DNA from: an uncultured Acidobacteriia bacterium
Lineage (GTDB): Bacteria; Acidobacteriota; Terriglobia; Bryobacterales; Bryobacteraceae
Direction: 5' to 3'
Assembly: GCA_903907865.1 (NCBI GenBank)
Contig: CAIVPR010000158.1
Location: 33,594-97,593, forward strand
Length of the DNA: 64,000 nt
Numbering within the stretch: position 1 is the first letter of the stretch; the number at the start of each line of letters is the position of its first letter. The notes beneath the pieces are model-generated. The model was not told where the DNA came from. It searched no databases and was given only the letters and a program-made list of their open reading frames with translations. Of this stretch, positions 51,451 to 59,781 are shown one piece after another. Both the position numbers and the translations under genes were made by a program.

Positions 51451-51861
51451 TTACGCCAGGTCGGCGGCCAGAAGGTCCCTGGCATGGATCACGTCGGCGA
51501 GCAGGAAGCCGACGCACGAAAGAATGTCGTCCTCGTCGTCAGGCCCCAGTTCCTGCAGCTTGCAGAAGTTGCTGAGGGTGATGCCGACCTCGTCGGTGCC
51601 AGCCGCGTGCAACTGGAAGTGGGAGGTCGAGATGCCGTTGCCCGAGTCGAGCATCTTCGCCATCACGGTCGGGGTCACCTTCGACTCCGGGACGGTGGCG
51701 CAGCCGAGCGAGAAGAAGAGGACATCGCCCTGCAGTTCGGCGAAAACGGTCAGGCCGCTTTCGACATCGGTGATTTTGAGGCCCGTCTCACCGGTCTCGG
51801 TGACGGAGTAGCGCCGCGCGGCCAGCAGCGCATGGATTTGGGCGATCACTTGTTGGCTCAT
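51451..51861 (-). CDS. YbjN/YjfI-like small protein of the PspA operon
   Basis: 136 residues from ATG 51861. It has an alpha/beta pattern (IAQIHALLAARRYSVTETGE, GLKITDVESGLTVFAELQGD, VLFFSLGCATVPES) and a helical end (DILSCVGFLLADVIHARDLL). It resembles the YbjN or YjfI/DUF2170 type chaperone-like fold that accompanies PspA in stress modules. No catalytic residues. It starts the operon, with a 28-base gap to pspA. Confidence 0.65.
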   Translation of the reverse strand: MSQQVIAQIHALLAARRYSVTETGETGLKITDVESGLTVFAELQGDVLFFSLGCATVPESKVTPTVMAKMLDSGNGISTSHFQLHAAGTDEVGITLSNFCKLQELGPDDEDDILSCVGFLLADVIHARDLLAADLA

Positions 51862-51985
51862 GTTTAGTCGTTCCTAGTATAGCTACGTTGGCGGGAAGTC
51901 CCAAGTTCACTCGTCCGCGCGGGCCGCGACGAGCGCAGTACGAAGGGGAACCCTGATGCCGCTCCCCGGCGCATTTTCGGTTCCC

Positions 51986-52060
51986 CAAACAAACGCTCCC
52001 TCCCGGTTGCGGCTCGGCGGAATCAGCGTGTTACCGAGCGCGACCGCAAGGGAGTGTTTG
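51986..52060. repeat. REP-like family A, full copy
   Basis: Left arm 51986-52017 (CGCTCCCTCCCGGTTGCGGC core) and right arm 52034-52060 (GACCGCAAGGGAGTGTTTG). The loop GGAATCAGCGTGTTA matches that of the 5664-5743 copy. It lies between the YbjN-like gene and the end of the YCF48-like gene. Confidence 0.8.
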
Positions 52061-52080
52061 AGAAAGTTGGGCTGGTGCCG

Positions 52081-53187
52081 CTACTCGTCTACCAGTTTCA
52101 AAATCATGCCCGTATCCGTCGCGATCCAGACGTGCTTTTCGTCCGGTCCGGCCAGAATGGCGCTGTGGGCCACCGCCCGGTAGTCGACCGTCATTTCCGT
52201 CCAATTCTCCATGTCCTGGCTGGTCAGCACCCGGACCTTGCCCGGAATGGGGCTGTTGAAGACAGGTCCGGAGGGCTCGTAGGCCGCGAGAAACGCCGTC
52301 GTGGCACCGGCGAACAGCCGCACATCGGTCACCGCCCGGTCCTTGCGCCGGTAGATGCGCGTGCTCCGCCCGGTCCGCATGTCGATCTTCATGACCTCGC
52401 TCGGATACTCGAAAACGTCGCGGAAGGTGATCAGGCCCAGTCCGACGCCTTGGGGCGTCAGGCTCATCCTGGAGATTTCGCCAAACACCGAGGCCTCGCT
52501 CTTGACCCACTTCTTGCCCCCGTCGGTGGTTTCGAGAAGCACCCCGTAATGCGGGACCTGCGGGCGTTTGGCTGCGCTCGCCGGATCCATCCAGTCGGGT
52601 CCCCCGCGCCGCGGCGGGATGTTCCAGCCGGAGATCATGCCGCGACCCTCTGAGAACGCGATCTCCCCGAACGTGGTATAAAGCGGATCGCTGGTTACAT
52701 CCTTGAGGATGTCCAGCAGCTTCCAAGTCTCCCCGCCGTCCAAAGTCTCGAAGACCCGCTTCTGCAAGCCCGAGGCGAACCCGTGCTGCCGGTCGAGGAA
52801 CCATACCCTGAGCATGCTGCCGGGGGCATTCTTCAACTTCGTCCAACTCCGGCCGGATTCGTTGGTCGTCCAAATTCCCTTGTCGGTCACCATCCATCCG
52901 TTCGACGAATCGAGGAAGAACAGGGCGATGCCCGTTTCCTTCACCGGCGTTTCGGCCCAGTTCTGCCCACCGTCGCTGGTGACCAGGATGAGGGGCTTGT
53001 CCTTTTCGTTCCGGTCCGTCGTGTAGCCGCAGGCGATTCCGCGCTTTTCGTCGGGGAAGACGAGGTCGTTGATGGTCAGCGTCGCGTCCACCTTGCGGTA
53101 CCGGTATTGGATGTCCCATTTCTGGGCGGCAGACGCCGACTCGGCCAGGGAACAGGCTAACACGAGGAAGGGGAGGAATTTGCGCAT
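52081..53187 (-). CDS. YCF48-like/BNR-repeat secreted propeller
   Basis: 368 residues from ATG 53187. MRKFLPFLVLACSLAESASA is a signal peptide. The mature protein repeats BNR/Asp-box type blades: LILVTSDGGQNWAETPV, WTTNESGRSWTKLKN, RVFETLDGGETWKLLDI, VLLETTDGGKKWVKSEA. Repeats of S-x-D-x-G-x-x-W type form the beta-propeller of YCF48 and sialidase-like proteins. Bacterial YCF48-like proteins are mostly of unknown function. It follows the GAF gene by five bases. Confidence 0.82.
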   Translation of the reverse strand: MRKFLPFLVLACSLAESASAAQKWDIQYRYRKVDATLTINDLVFPDEKRGIACGYTTDRNEKDKPLILVTSDGGQNWAETPVKETGIALFFLDSSNGWMVTDKGIWTTNESGRSWTKLKNAPGSMLRVWFLDRQHGFASGLQKRVFETLDGGETWKLLDILKDVTSDPLYTTFGEIAFSEGRGMISGWNIPPRRGGPDWMDPASAAKRPQVPHYGVLLETTDGGKKWVKSEASVFGEISRMSLTPQGVGLGLITFRDVFEYPSEVMKIDMRTGRSTRIYRRKDRAVTDVRLFAGATTAFLAAYEPSGPVFNSPIPGKVRVLTSQDMENWTEMTVDYRAVAHSAILAGPDEKHVWIATDTGMILKLVDE

Positions 53188-53192
53188 GGGAA

Positions 53193-53813
53193 TCAAGCCT
53201 GTCCCCGACCCGTGGATGCCACGGTGCCCGGCGGCAGGAAAGAACTTAGGACGAGTTCGGCATGGTTGATGGATTCAAGAATATGCGGCTCGATGCGGGC
53301 CAACGCCAAAGCGCACCCTACCTGTTCGCCCAGAGTGGTCAGCAACTCCATTTCGCCGCCCGAATGTTGGTGCGCCTGCCGGTACTGGACGTTGATGACG
53401 CCGACGACCCGGTTGCGCGCGATCACCGGCGCGGAAAGGAACGACTCGTACGAGTCTTCCGGCAATTCGCCGAAGTATTTGAACCGCGGATCCTTGTAGG
53501 CCTCCCGCGAGATCGCCAACAACCGGCGTTCCCGTGCCACCCAGCCCGTGAGACCCTCGTTCAACCTCAGCCGGACACGACCGATCTGCGATTCGTGCGG
53601 CGTGTTGGACGCGCACAACACCAAATGCTCGCGGTCGATCAGGTACACGAGGCAGGAATCGCACTCTGTGAACTCCACCACCATGGCGACAATGCCCTGC
53701 AGAACCTCCTGCAGGCTCATGTCGCGCACCATGAAACGGCTTACTTTTTGGAAGAGCCGAAGTTGCTGCTCTGTTCGCTGCAGTCTGACTTCCAGATCCT
53801 TGGACTTCGACAC
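53193..53813 (-). CDS. GAF-domain protein
   Basis: 206 residues from GTG 53813; the longer frame to 53903 is doubtful. A short coiled coil (DLEVRLQRTEQQLRLFQKVS) leads into a GAF domain: LVYLIDREHLVLCASNTPHE, GRVRLRLNEGLTGWVARERR, ESFLSAPVIARNRVVGVINV and QYRQAHQHSGGEMELLTTLG. No output domain is attached, so it may signal by dimerising with a partner. Ligand unknown. It heads a two-gene unit with the YCF48-like protein. Confidence 0.85.
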   Translation of the reverse strand: MSKSKDLEVRLQRTEQQLRLFQKVSRFMVRDMSLQEVLQGIVAMVVEFTECDSCLVYLIDREHLVLCASNTPHESQIGRVRLRLNEGLTGWVARERRLLAISREAYKDPRFKYFGELPEDSYESFLSAPVIARNRVVGVINVQYRQAHQHSGGEMELLTTLGEQVGCALALARIEPHILESINHAELVLSSFLPPGTVASTGRGQA

Positions 53814-53922
53814 AGTACCAGTATAGTCCCGCAGAAGGAAAATTCCCCGCAAACACCTTGGTATCCTTTTCTTGTGGCACCCGTCGCAGTCCGCCCCTAA
53901 CACCCAGAAGCCGATCCATCAG

Positions 53923-55548
53923 ATGCCAACCCTAGCCACTTGGCCCAGTTCCACCTCCGGCGGCGCCGCCCCGCCCACCGTCGAGTATAGCCGCGAAACG
54001 ATGGAGCAGGTCCGGCGCCACGCCTTGCTGGGTTTCCTGTCGGTACCGAAGATCGGTGCCGGTGCCGGAGGACTGCTGCTGGGCGAGCGCACCCCGGACG
54101 GCGTCCGCATCCTGGGTTCCGTCGAAATTCCGTGCTCGCACGCCTCCGGTCCGGCTTTTGCATTGACCGACGCGGAGATCCTCGGGGCGCTCGGCTTGGT
54201 GCGCCAGCCCAGACAAGTGGCGGTGGTTGGATGGTATGTCTCCAGAACGCGGGGTGCCATCGAGCTAGGCGACCGCGAGATGTCGATCTACGGAATCCTG
54301 TGCGCGGAGCCGTGGCAGATCGCATTGGTGCTCCAGCCGCGCGCCGTGCACACGACCAAGGCCGTCCTTTGCTACCGCGACGGGACCGGCGCGATCCTGC
54401 GGGGCCAGCCCGAAAGCGTAGACGCGTGGGCAGCCGACGAAGAGGATGTGTCGGATCTCGAGACAGAATCGGAGGCTGCGGTCGACGAGCCGGTCGAAGT
54501 CTCGGAGTCCGAGCCTGTCGCCGAAGTTTCGCCCGCTCCAGTTGCGCCACCCGCACCACCGGTCTTGACACCGGCGGCTGCCGCGCCCCCTCCGCCATTG
54601 GCAGCCGCTGCGCCTCCGGTTGCCCGGCGTCCCAATATGCCCCAAGCCCCGCCGCCGTCGGCTCCGCTCGAATCGGCATCGCGCCCATCCGAAGGACTAC
54701 AGTCGGCCCCCCCGCGTGCGACCGGCACCCGTTCCGACAAGCTGCGCTTTGCCCAAGGCATGGGTATCCCGGACTTCCGGCATGACGAACCCGGTGGCAC
54801 GCCCGGAGTCTTTCCCATCCGGCCTCAGTTTGCCAAAGAGCCAGTGCCGACGGGGGCCGAGGCTGCAGGCAGGGAAGTCAATCAATCGACCGCGGCCAAT
54901 CCGCGGGCTGCGGGAGTGATTCCGATTCGTCCGCAGTTCAAGACGCCGACGGCCATGAAACCGGGTTCCGGGCCCCAGCCCTACGGCGGCCCGATGGTTC
55001 CGCCACAGCCAAAGACCCGCCGCTTCTGGACGATCCTCGGTTCGGCGGTCCTGGTGCTCCTCACAGTTGCCGGGTATGTTGTCAAGGACGCTTGGATACC
55101 GCGCCCGCCGCTCAAGCTCGACATTACGGAATCCAAGGGCGAAATCTCCGTCCAATGGAACAAGGAAGCGGTGGCGGGAGTCGAACAGGCCTCGTTGATC
55201 TTGAACGACAGCGGGCAACTGGAGTCTGTGCTCCTGAGCTCGAAACAGTTGGCTTCCGGGTCTTACACGTACAAGCACAAGAGCAACCGGGTGACCGCGA
55301 TCATCCGATCCGGCGAGGAGCGTGTTTTCGCGGTTTGGGAAGCGCCGACGCGACCGCCCGAATTGAATACGGGCGCGACGGAGGCTGTCACACCAGCCGG
55401 AACAGCCACCAACTCCAAGACAGCGGCCCCGGTTCAAACACCGCCGACCCAGGTGCCAGCCGCAACGGCACCCGCAACCCCGCGACCCCAGCCCGGCGGG
55501 ACGGGCCCCACCGCAACGGCACCCGTTGCCACCGACAAGAAGCCGTAA
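53923..55548 (+). CDS. MPN (JAB)-like domain protein with one membrane helix, Pro-rich
   Basis: 541 residues from ATG 53923. Residues about 25-165 follow the Mov34/MPN fold: ALLGFLSVPKIGAGAGGLLL, VRILGSVEIPCSHASGPAF, VAVVGWYVSRTRGAIELGD. The JAMM metal motif H-x-H-x7-S-x2-D is degenerate (no histidine pair), so it is probably non-catalytic. Residues 190-350 are acidic then Pro/Ala-rich. The membrane helix is RFWTILGSAVLVLLTVAGYV (about 368-387), then a beta-rich domain (PLKLDITESKGEISVQWNKE) and a Thr/Pro/Ala tail. Such proteins are known mainly from Acidobacteria; function unknown. Confidence 0.6.
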   Translation: MPTLATWPSSTSGGAAPPTVEYSRETMEQVRRHALLGFLSVPKIGAGAGGLLLGERTPDGVRILGSVEIPCSHASGPAFALTDAEILGALGLVRQPRQVAVVGWYVSRTRGAIELGDREMSIYGILCAEPWQIALVLQPRAVHTTKAVLCYRDGTGAILRGQPESVDAWAADEEDVSDLETESEAAVDEPVEVSESEPVAEVSPAPVAPPAPPVLTPAAAAPPPPLAAAAPPVARRPNMPQAPPPSAPLESASRPSEGLQSAPPRATGTRSDKLRFAQGMGIPDFRHDEPGGTPGVFPIRPQFAKEPVPTGAEAAGREVNQSTAANPRAAGVIPIRPQFKTPTAMKPGSGPQPYGGPMVPPQPKTRRFWTILGSAVLVLLTVAGYVVKDAWIPRPPLKLDITESKGEISVQWNKEAVAGVEQASLILNDSGQLESVLLSSKQLASGSYTYKHKSNRVTAIIRSGEERVFAVWEAPTRPPELNTGATEAVTPAGTATNSKTAAPVQTPPTQVPAATAPATPRPQPGGTGPTATAPVATDKKP

Positions 55549-55643
55549 CCGACTGTTAAACTGGGAATTCACACTCGCGCGACGTCCCGGCTCGAAGCGT
55601 TTCGAGCCGGAACCCGCGCTTTTGAGGAACACGCACAAGTCAC

Positions 55644-55701
55644 GCCGCCGGACGCGGCTGGACGGGTGGTTCCCCTGGCCTTTTGCGCCGCGTCCGGCGG
55701 C
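55644..55701. repeat. Perfect inverted repeat ahead of the menC-like gene
   Basis: GCCGCCGGACGCGGC (55644-55658) and GCCGCGTCCGGCGGC (55687-55701) are perfect complements with a 28-base spacer, 24 bases before the next ATG. It could be a terminator of the gene upstream, a leader hairpin, or another REP-like element (core similar to 785-866). Confidence 0.65.
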
Positions 55702-55725
55702 TCTTGCGCTTCCGAGAAACCAGCA

Positions 55726-56850
55726 ATGAATCTTGACCGTATCGTACTCCGGCAACTCCGGATGCCCTTGGTGCATTTCTTCGAGACCAGCTTCTCGCGA
55801 ACATACACCCGCGACATCGTGGTGGTGGAGGTCCAGTCCGACGGCTTGTCCGGCTGGGGCGAGATCACGGCGGGCGAAAACCCCTTCTACAACGAGGAGT
55901 GGACCGTTTCCGCCTGGGCTATCGCGCGGGACTATGTTGCGCCGCGCATCTTGCGTCGCGAACTGGCTTCCGCGCTCGACGTGGACCCTCTGACCCGCCA
56001 CATCCGCGGCCACAACATGGCGCGGGGCGGCGTCGAGGCCGCAGTCTGGGATCTCCAGGCCCGTCGCAACGGCAATCCACTGTGGAAGGAAATCGGCGGC
56101 GGCGCGCGCCGCGAGATCCCCTGCGGCGTGTCGATTGGCATCCAGGACACCGTCGAGCAGCTCCTCGAAAAGATCGAAACCGAGCTCGACGCCGGCTACC
56201 AGCGCATCAAGATGAAGATCAAGCCAGGCTGGGACGTCGATGCCGTCGCCAAGGTGCGGGAGCGTTTTCCCAGTATCCGCCTGATGGCCGACGCCAACTC
56301 CGCCTACACCCTGGCCGATGCCCCCAAGCTCAAGCAGCTGGACGACTTCATGCTGATGATGATCGAGCAGCCCTTGGCGCACGACGATATCATCGACCAC
56401 GCCCAACTCCAACCCAAGCTCGAAACCCCGATCTGCCTCGACGAGTGCATCCGCTCCGCCCACCACGCGGAGCAGGCCATCCGGCTCAGGGCGGGCCGGA
56501 TCATCAACATCAAGCTGGGCCGGGTCGGCGGCTTCGGCGAAGCCATCCGCCTCCATGACGTCTGCCAAAAGGCCAATATTCCCGTCTGGTGCGGTGGCAT
56601 GCTGGAGGCCGGAATCGGCCGCGCCCACAACATCGCCCTCGCGACCCTGCCGAACTTTACCCTGCCCGGCGACGTCTCGGCCAGCAAACGCTACTGGAAA
56701 CGGGACATCATCGTCCCCGAGGTCGAGACCACGCCCACCGGCACCATTGAGGTGCGTGACGGCGTCGGGTTCGGCTACGAAATCGACCGCGACTACTTGG
56801 ACCACGTGACAGTCCGAACTGAGACCATCAGTTTGGAATCGGCGACATGA
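55726..56850 (+). CDS. menC: Enolase-superfamily protein, o-succinylbenzoate synthase-like
   Basis: 374 residues from ATG 55726. The MLE subgroup motifs are present: a Lys-x-Lys pair in QRIKMKIKPGWD, metal ligands in RLMADANSAYTL, EQPLAHDD and CLDECIRS, and the late lysine in INIKLGRVGGF. This is the o-succinylbenzoate synthase / N-acylamino-acid racemase type. Menaquinone synthesis is the default role, but promiscuous racemase or dipeptide epimerase activity cannot be excluded. It is translationally coupled to the DMT transporter (ATGA), so it may handle a transported substrate. Confidence 0.85.
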   Translation: MNLDRIVLRQLRMPLVHFFETSFSRTYTRDIVVVEVQSDGLSGWGEITAGENPFYNEEWTVSAWAIARDYVAPRILRRELASALDVDPLTRHIRGHNMARGGVEAAVWDLQARRNGNPLWKEIGGGARREIPCGVSIGIQDTVEQLLEKIETELDAGYQRIKMKIKPGWDVDAVAKVRERFPSIRLMADANSAYTLADAPKLKQLDDFMLMMIEQPLAHDDIIDHAQLQPKLETPICLDECIRSAHHAEQAIRLRAGRIINIKLGRVGGFGEAIRLHDVCQKANIPVWCGGMLEAGIGRAHNIALATLPNFTLPGDVSASKRYWKRDIIVPEVETTPTGTIEVRDGVGFGYEIDRDYLDHVTVRTETISLESAT

Positions 56851-57749
56851 GCGGCGGCAAGCCCTCCAGTACCGTTCTCTATCTGCTGGTCGCGGTGATG
56901 ATGTTCTGCTGGTCCGGCAATTACGTCGCGGCCCGCATCGTGTTCCGGGAGGTGCCGCCGGAGATCGTCATCTGCGTCCGCACCATCGTCTCGGCCGTTG
57001 TGATCATCCCCATTTTCTGGTACCAGTCGAGGGGCAAGAAGATCGAGGCCACTTGGCGCGACATCGGGCTTCTCATCGTCCTCGGCGTGGGCGGCATCAC
57101 GGTGAACCAGCTCTTCTGGACCTTGGGAGTCGCCCGAACCACAGTGCTCCATTCCTCGATGATCATGGCGACCACCCCGCTGTGGGTCCTCGGCATGGCG
57201 GCGGCGATGCGACTCGAACCGATCAACCGCGTCCGCATCCTGGGAATCGTGATCGCCCTAGCGGGCGTGGTCTCCCTCCAATTCATCCGGACCCGAGCCG
57301 TGTCGGGGCAACAGCAACCCACCGTGCTGGGCGACGCGCTGCTGCTCGGCTGCGCCCTGCCGCTGGCGGCCATGACCGTCTTCGGCAAGCGCTACAAACC
57401 AAGGCTTGGGGGCATCGCCGTGAACGCGATGGGCTATGTCGGCGGAGCGATCCTGCTTGCCCCGCTGCTGTGGTGGGCGGGCCGTGGCTTTGACTTTTCC
57501 CGACTCTCCACCGGCGCATGGCTTGGCATGTTCTACATGGGGGCCTTTTCGTCGGTGGCCGGATACCTGATCTTCTACTATGTGCTGGCCCACATCCCGG
57601 CGTCGCGGGCGGGGGCGTTCCAATATCTTCAGCCGGTGATCGCCACCGGGTTGGCTTACCTCATCCTCGGGGAACCCGTTGGAGGGCAGGCCTTGGCGGC
57701 GGGCGGCATGGTGTTTGCCGGAATCTTTGTCACGGAGCGGTTCTCGTGA
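56847..57749 (+). CDS. EamA/DMT-superfamily transporter
   Basis: 300 residues. Ten hydrophobic helices in two EamA repeats: LYLLVAVMMFCWSGNYVAAR with VRTIVSAVVIIPIFWYQ in the first half, and LLLGCALPLAAMTVFGKRY with GMFYMGAFSSVAGYLIFYYV and LQPVIATGLAYLILGEP in the second. It exports or imports a small metabolite. The ATG overlaps the menC-like stop (ATGA) and its own stop overlaps the next start (GTGA), so the four genes to 59759 form one operon. Confidence 0.9.
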   Translation: MSGGKPSSTVLYLLVAVMMFCWSGNYVAARIVFREVPPEIVICVRTIVSAVVIIPIFWYQSRGKKIEATWRDIGLLIVLGVGGITVNQLFWTLGVARTTVLHSSMIMATTPLWVLGMAAAMRLEPINRVRILGIVIALAGVVSLQFIRTRAVSGQQQPTVLGDALLLGCALPLAAMTVFGKRYKPRLGGIAVNAMGYVGGAILLAPLLWWAGRGFDFSRLSTGAWLGMFYMGAFSSVAGYLIFYYVLAHIPASRAGAFQYLQPVIATGLAYLILGEPVGGQALAAGGMVFAGIFVTERFS

Positions 57750-59050
57750 GCGCCTCCGGTCCGACCGGCAACAGTTTCACCAGCCTGCTGCGCAACAATC
57801 CGAACTACCGATCCACCTGGACCGGCCAGGTGGTGAGCGAGGTCGGCGACCACTTCAACAACATCGCCGTCATGGCGCTCGCCATGGAGCGCCCCAACCC
57901 CGGCCTCATCGTCACCGGCGTATTCCTCTCGCGCGCAGTCGCCATGCTGTGCGCCGGCCCCATCGCCGGGGTGCTCCTCGACAGGCTCGACCGACGCCGC
58001 GTGATGATCGCCAGCGACTTGGTCCGCGCCGTCATCGCCCTCGGGTTCATCCTGTGCGTCGACCACAAATCCAACTGGCTGCTGTTCGGACTGAGCGCGA
58101 TGCTGATGTTCGCATCGCCGTTTTTCTCCAGCGGCCGCGCGTCGGTGCTGCCCACCATCGCCACGCCGCACGAGCTCCACACGGCGAACACAATGACCCA
58201 AACCACGTCCTGGGCCAGCCTGACCATCGGGGCATTCCTCGGCGCGGTCGGCGTGAAATCGGGCTACGGCGTGGCGTTCGGGTTCAACGCGTTGTCGTTC
58301 CTCGTGTCCGCCGCCTGCATTTCGAGGCTGCATTGCCCCGGAGGTTTCCGTGCGGTCCAATCGGCCGGAAAGCGCGCTAAAACCGGCTTCCGCCAGTACC
58401 GCGACGGGCTGGCCTACATGCGTTCGACCCCGCTTCTGACCGGAGTTTCGGTCGTCAGCATCGGCTGGGCGTCTGGTGGAGGAGCCGCGCAGATCCTGTT
58501 CAGCCTCTTCGGCGAAAGGGTCTTTCGCGCCGGATCGGCCGGGATCGGCATCATCTGGGGCTGCGCTGGCGTCGGTCTCCTCATCGGCGGCGCCATCGGC
58601 TACAGGCTTGGAAAGAAATTGGATTTCGCACAGTACAAACGCACCATAGCGGTGGTTTATGTGATCCACGGCGGGGCGTACGTGCTCTTCAGCCAGATGC
58701 CGACCATCGGCTGGGCCTGCGTCTTCATCGCCCTCTCGCGGGCAGCCGTCGGCATCAGTTCCGTTTTGAACTACACGCAGCTCATGCGCCACGTCGAGGA
58801 CCGCTTCCGGGGCCGTGTCTTTGCAACGCTGGAATCGCTCACCTGGTCCACCATGATGGTCTCGATGATGCTTGCGGGCGCGGCCTCCACGTCCTGGAAT
58901 CCACGCACCATCGGCATGGTTTCCGGAATCGTAAGTTCCATGACGGCCGTGGTCTGGACGTGGATGAACTGGCGCGGCCACTTGCCCGAGCCACCCGTAG
59001 TCGCCGAAACGGAATCCGAGTCCGAGGAGGTTTCCATTGCAATCGCTTGA
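57746..59050 (+). CDS. MFS transporter
   Basis: 434 residues from GTG 57746 (overlapping the previous stop, GTGA). Twelve-helix MFS of the enterobactin-exporter/MFS_3 type: YRSTWTGQVVSEVGDHFNNI at the N-terminus, VLLDRLDRRRVMIASDLVRA (the motif between helices 2 and 3), LPTIATPHELHTANTMTQTT and GRVFATLESLTWSTMMVSM. These export small molecules. The C-terminal tail is acidic (ETESESEEVS) and overlaps the SDR start by 14 bases. Confidence 0.9.
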   Translation: MSASGPTGNSFTSLLRNNPNYRSTWTGQVVSEVGDHFNNIAVMALAMERPNPGLIVTGVFLSRAVAMLCAGPIAGVLLDRLDRRRVMIASDLVRAVIALGFILCVDHKSNWLLFGLSAMLMFASPFFSSGRASVLPTIATPHELHTANTMTQTTSWASLTIGAFLGAVGVKSGYGVAFGFNALSFLVSAACISRLHCPGGFRAVQSAGKRAKTGFRQYRDGLAYMRSTPLLTGVSVVSIGWASGGGAAQILFSLFGERVFRAGSAGIGIIWGCAGVGLLIGGAIGYRLGKKLDFAQYKRTIAVVYVIHGGAYVLFSQMPTIGWACVFIALSRAAVGISSVLNYTQLMRHVEDRFRGRVFATLESLTWSTMMVSMMLAGAASTSWNPRTIGMVSGIVSSMTAVVWTWMNWRGHLPEPPVVAETESESEEVSIAIA

Positions 59051-59759
59051 AGGCCGCGTCATTCTGGTAACCGGTGCCGCGAAGCGCATCGGACGGTCCA
59101 TAGCCCTCGCGCTCGCCGCCGAGGGTGCGCGCGTGGCCATCCACTACGGCGAATCCGAATCGGATGCGCGCCGGACCGCTTCGGAATGCGGAAATGCCCC
59201 GGTCTTCCAGGCCAATCTCGAATCCGTGTCCGAGATCCGCAGTCTGTACGACCGAGTGGCCGACCACTTCGGACGCCTCGACGGCCTCGTCAACAACGCC
59301 GCCCGCTTCACGCGGTTCGATCCCCTTCTGATCGAAGAGGCGGACTGGGATTTCATCCATTCGGTCAACCTGAAGTCGGTCTTCTTCTCGTGCCAGTCCG
59401 CCGCCCGTATCATGCTGCAGCAGCCCGAAGGCGGGCGCATCGTCAACATTGCCTCGTTGGGCGCGATCCGGCCTTGGCAGGAACACGCCCACTACTGCGC
59501 GTCCAAGGCGGGGGTCGTGATGCTGACCCGCGCACTGTCACGCGCCTGGGCCCCGAAAATTTCGCTGAACGCCGTGGCCCCCGGCGTCATCCCGTTCGGG
59601 AACACAGACGAGCGCACAGAACGGTTCATCGCCAAGACACCGGCCCAACGTGCGGGCACCGGCGAGGACATCGCGGAGACCGTCCTGTATTTCCTCCGAG
59701 CCGCAAAGTTCACCACCGGCCAACTCGTCGCCGTGGACGGCGGGTTGAGCCAAACGTAA
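59037..59759 (+). CDS. Short-chain dehydrogenase/reductase
   Basis: 240 residues from TTG 59037, inside the end of the MFS gene. The nucleotide site is VILVTGAAKRIGRSIALALA. NNAARFTRF is the usual NNAG-like strand, and catalytic Ser, Tyr and Lys appear in NIASLGAIR and HYCASKAGV. The R-I-G after TGAAK and the length resemble pteridine-reductase-like FabG relatives. It uses NADPH on an unknown carbonyl. It ends the operon begun by menC. Confidence 0.9.
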   Translation: MQSLEGRVILVTGAAKRIGRSIALALAAEGARVAIHYGESESDARRTASECGNAPVFQANLESVSEIRSLYDRVADHFGRLDGLVNNAARFTRFDPLLIEEADWDFIHSVNLKSVFFSCQSAARIMLQQPEGGRIVNIASLGAIRPWQEHAHYCASKAGVVMLTRALSRAWAPKISLNAVAPGVIPFGNTDERTERFIAKTPAQRAGTGEDIAETVLYFLRAAKFTTGQLVAVDGGLSQT

Positions 59760-59781
59760 TAGTGCTACCCTCAGGATTCAA

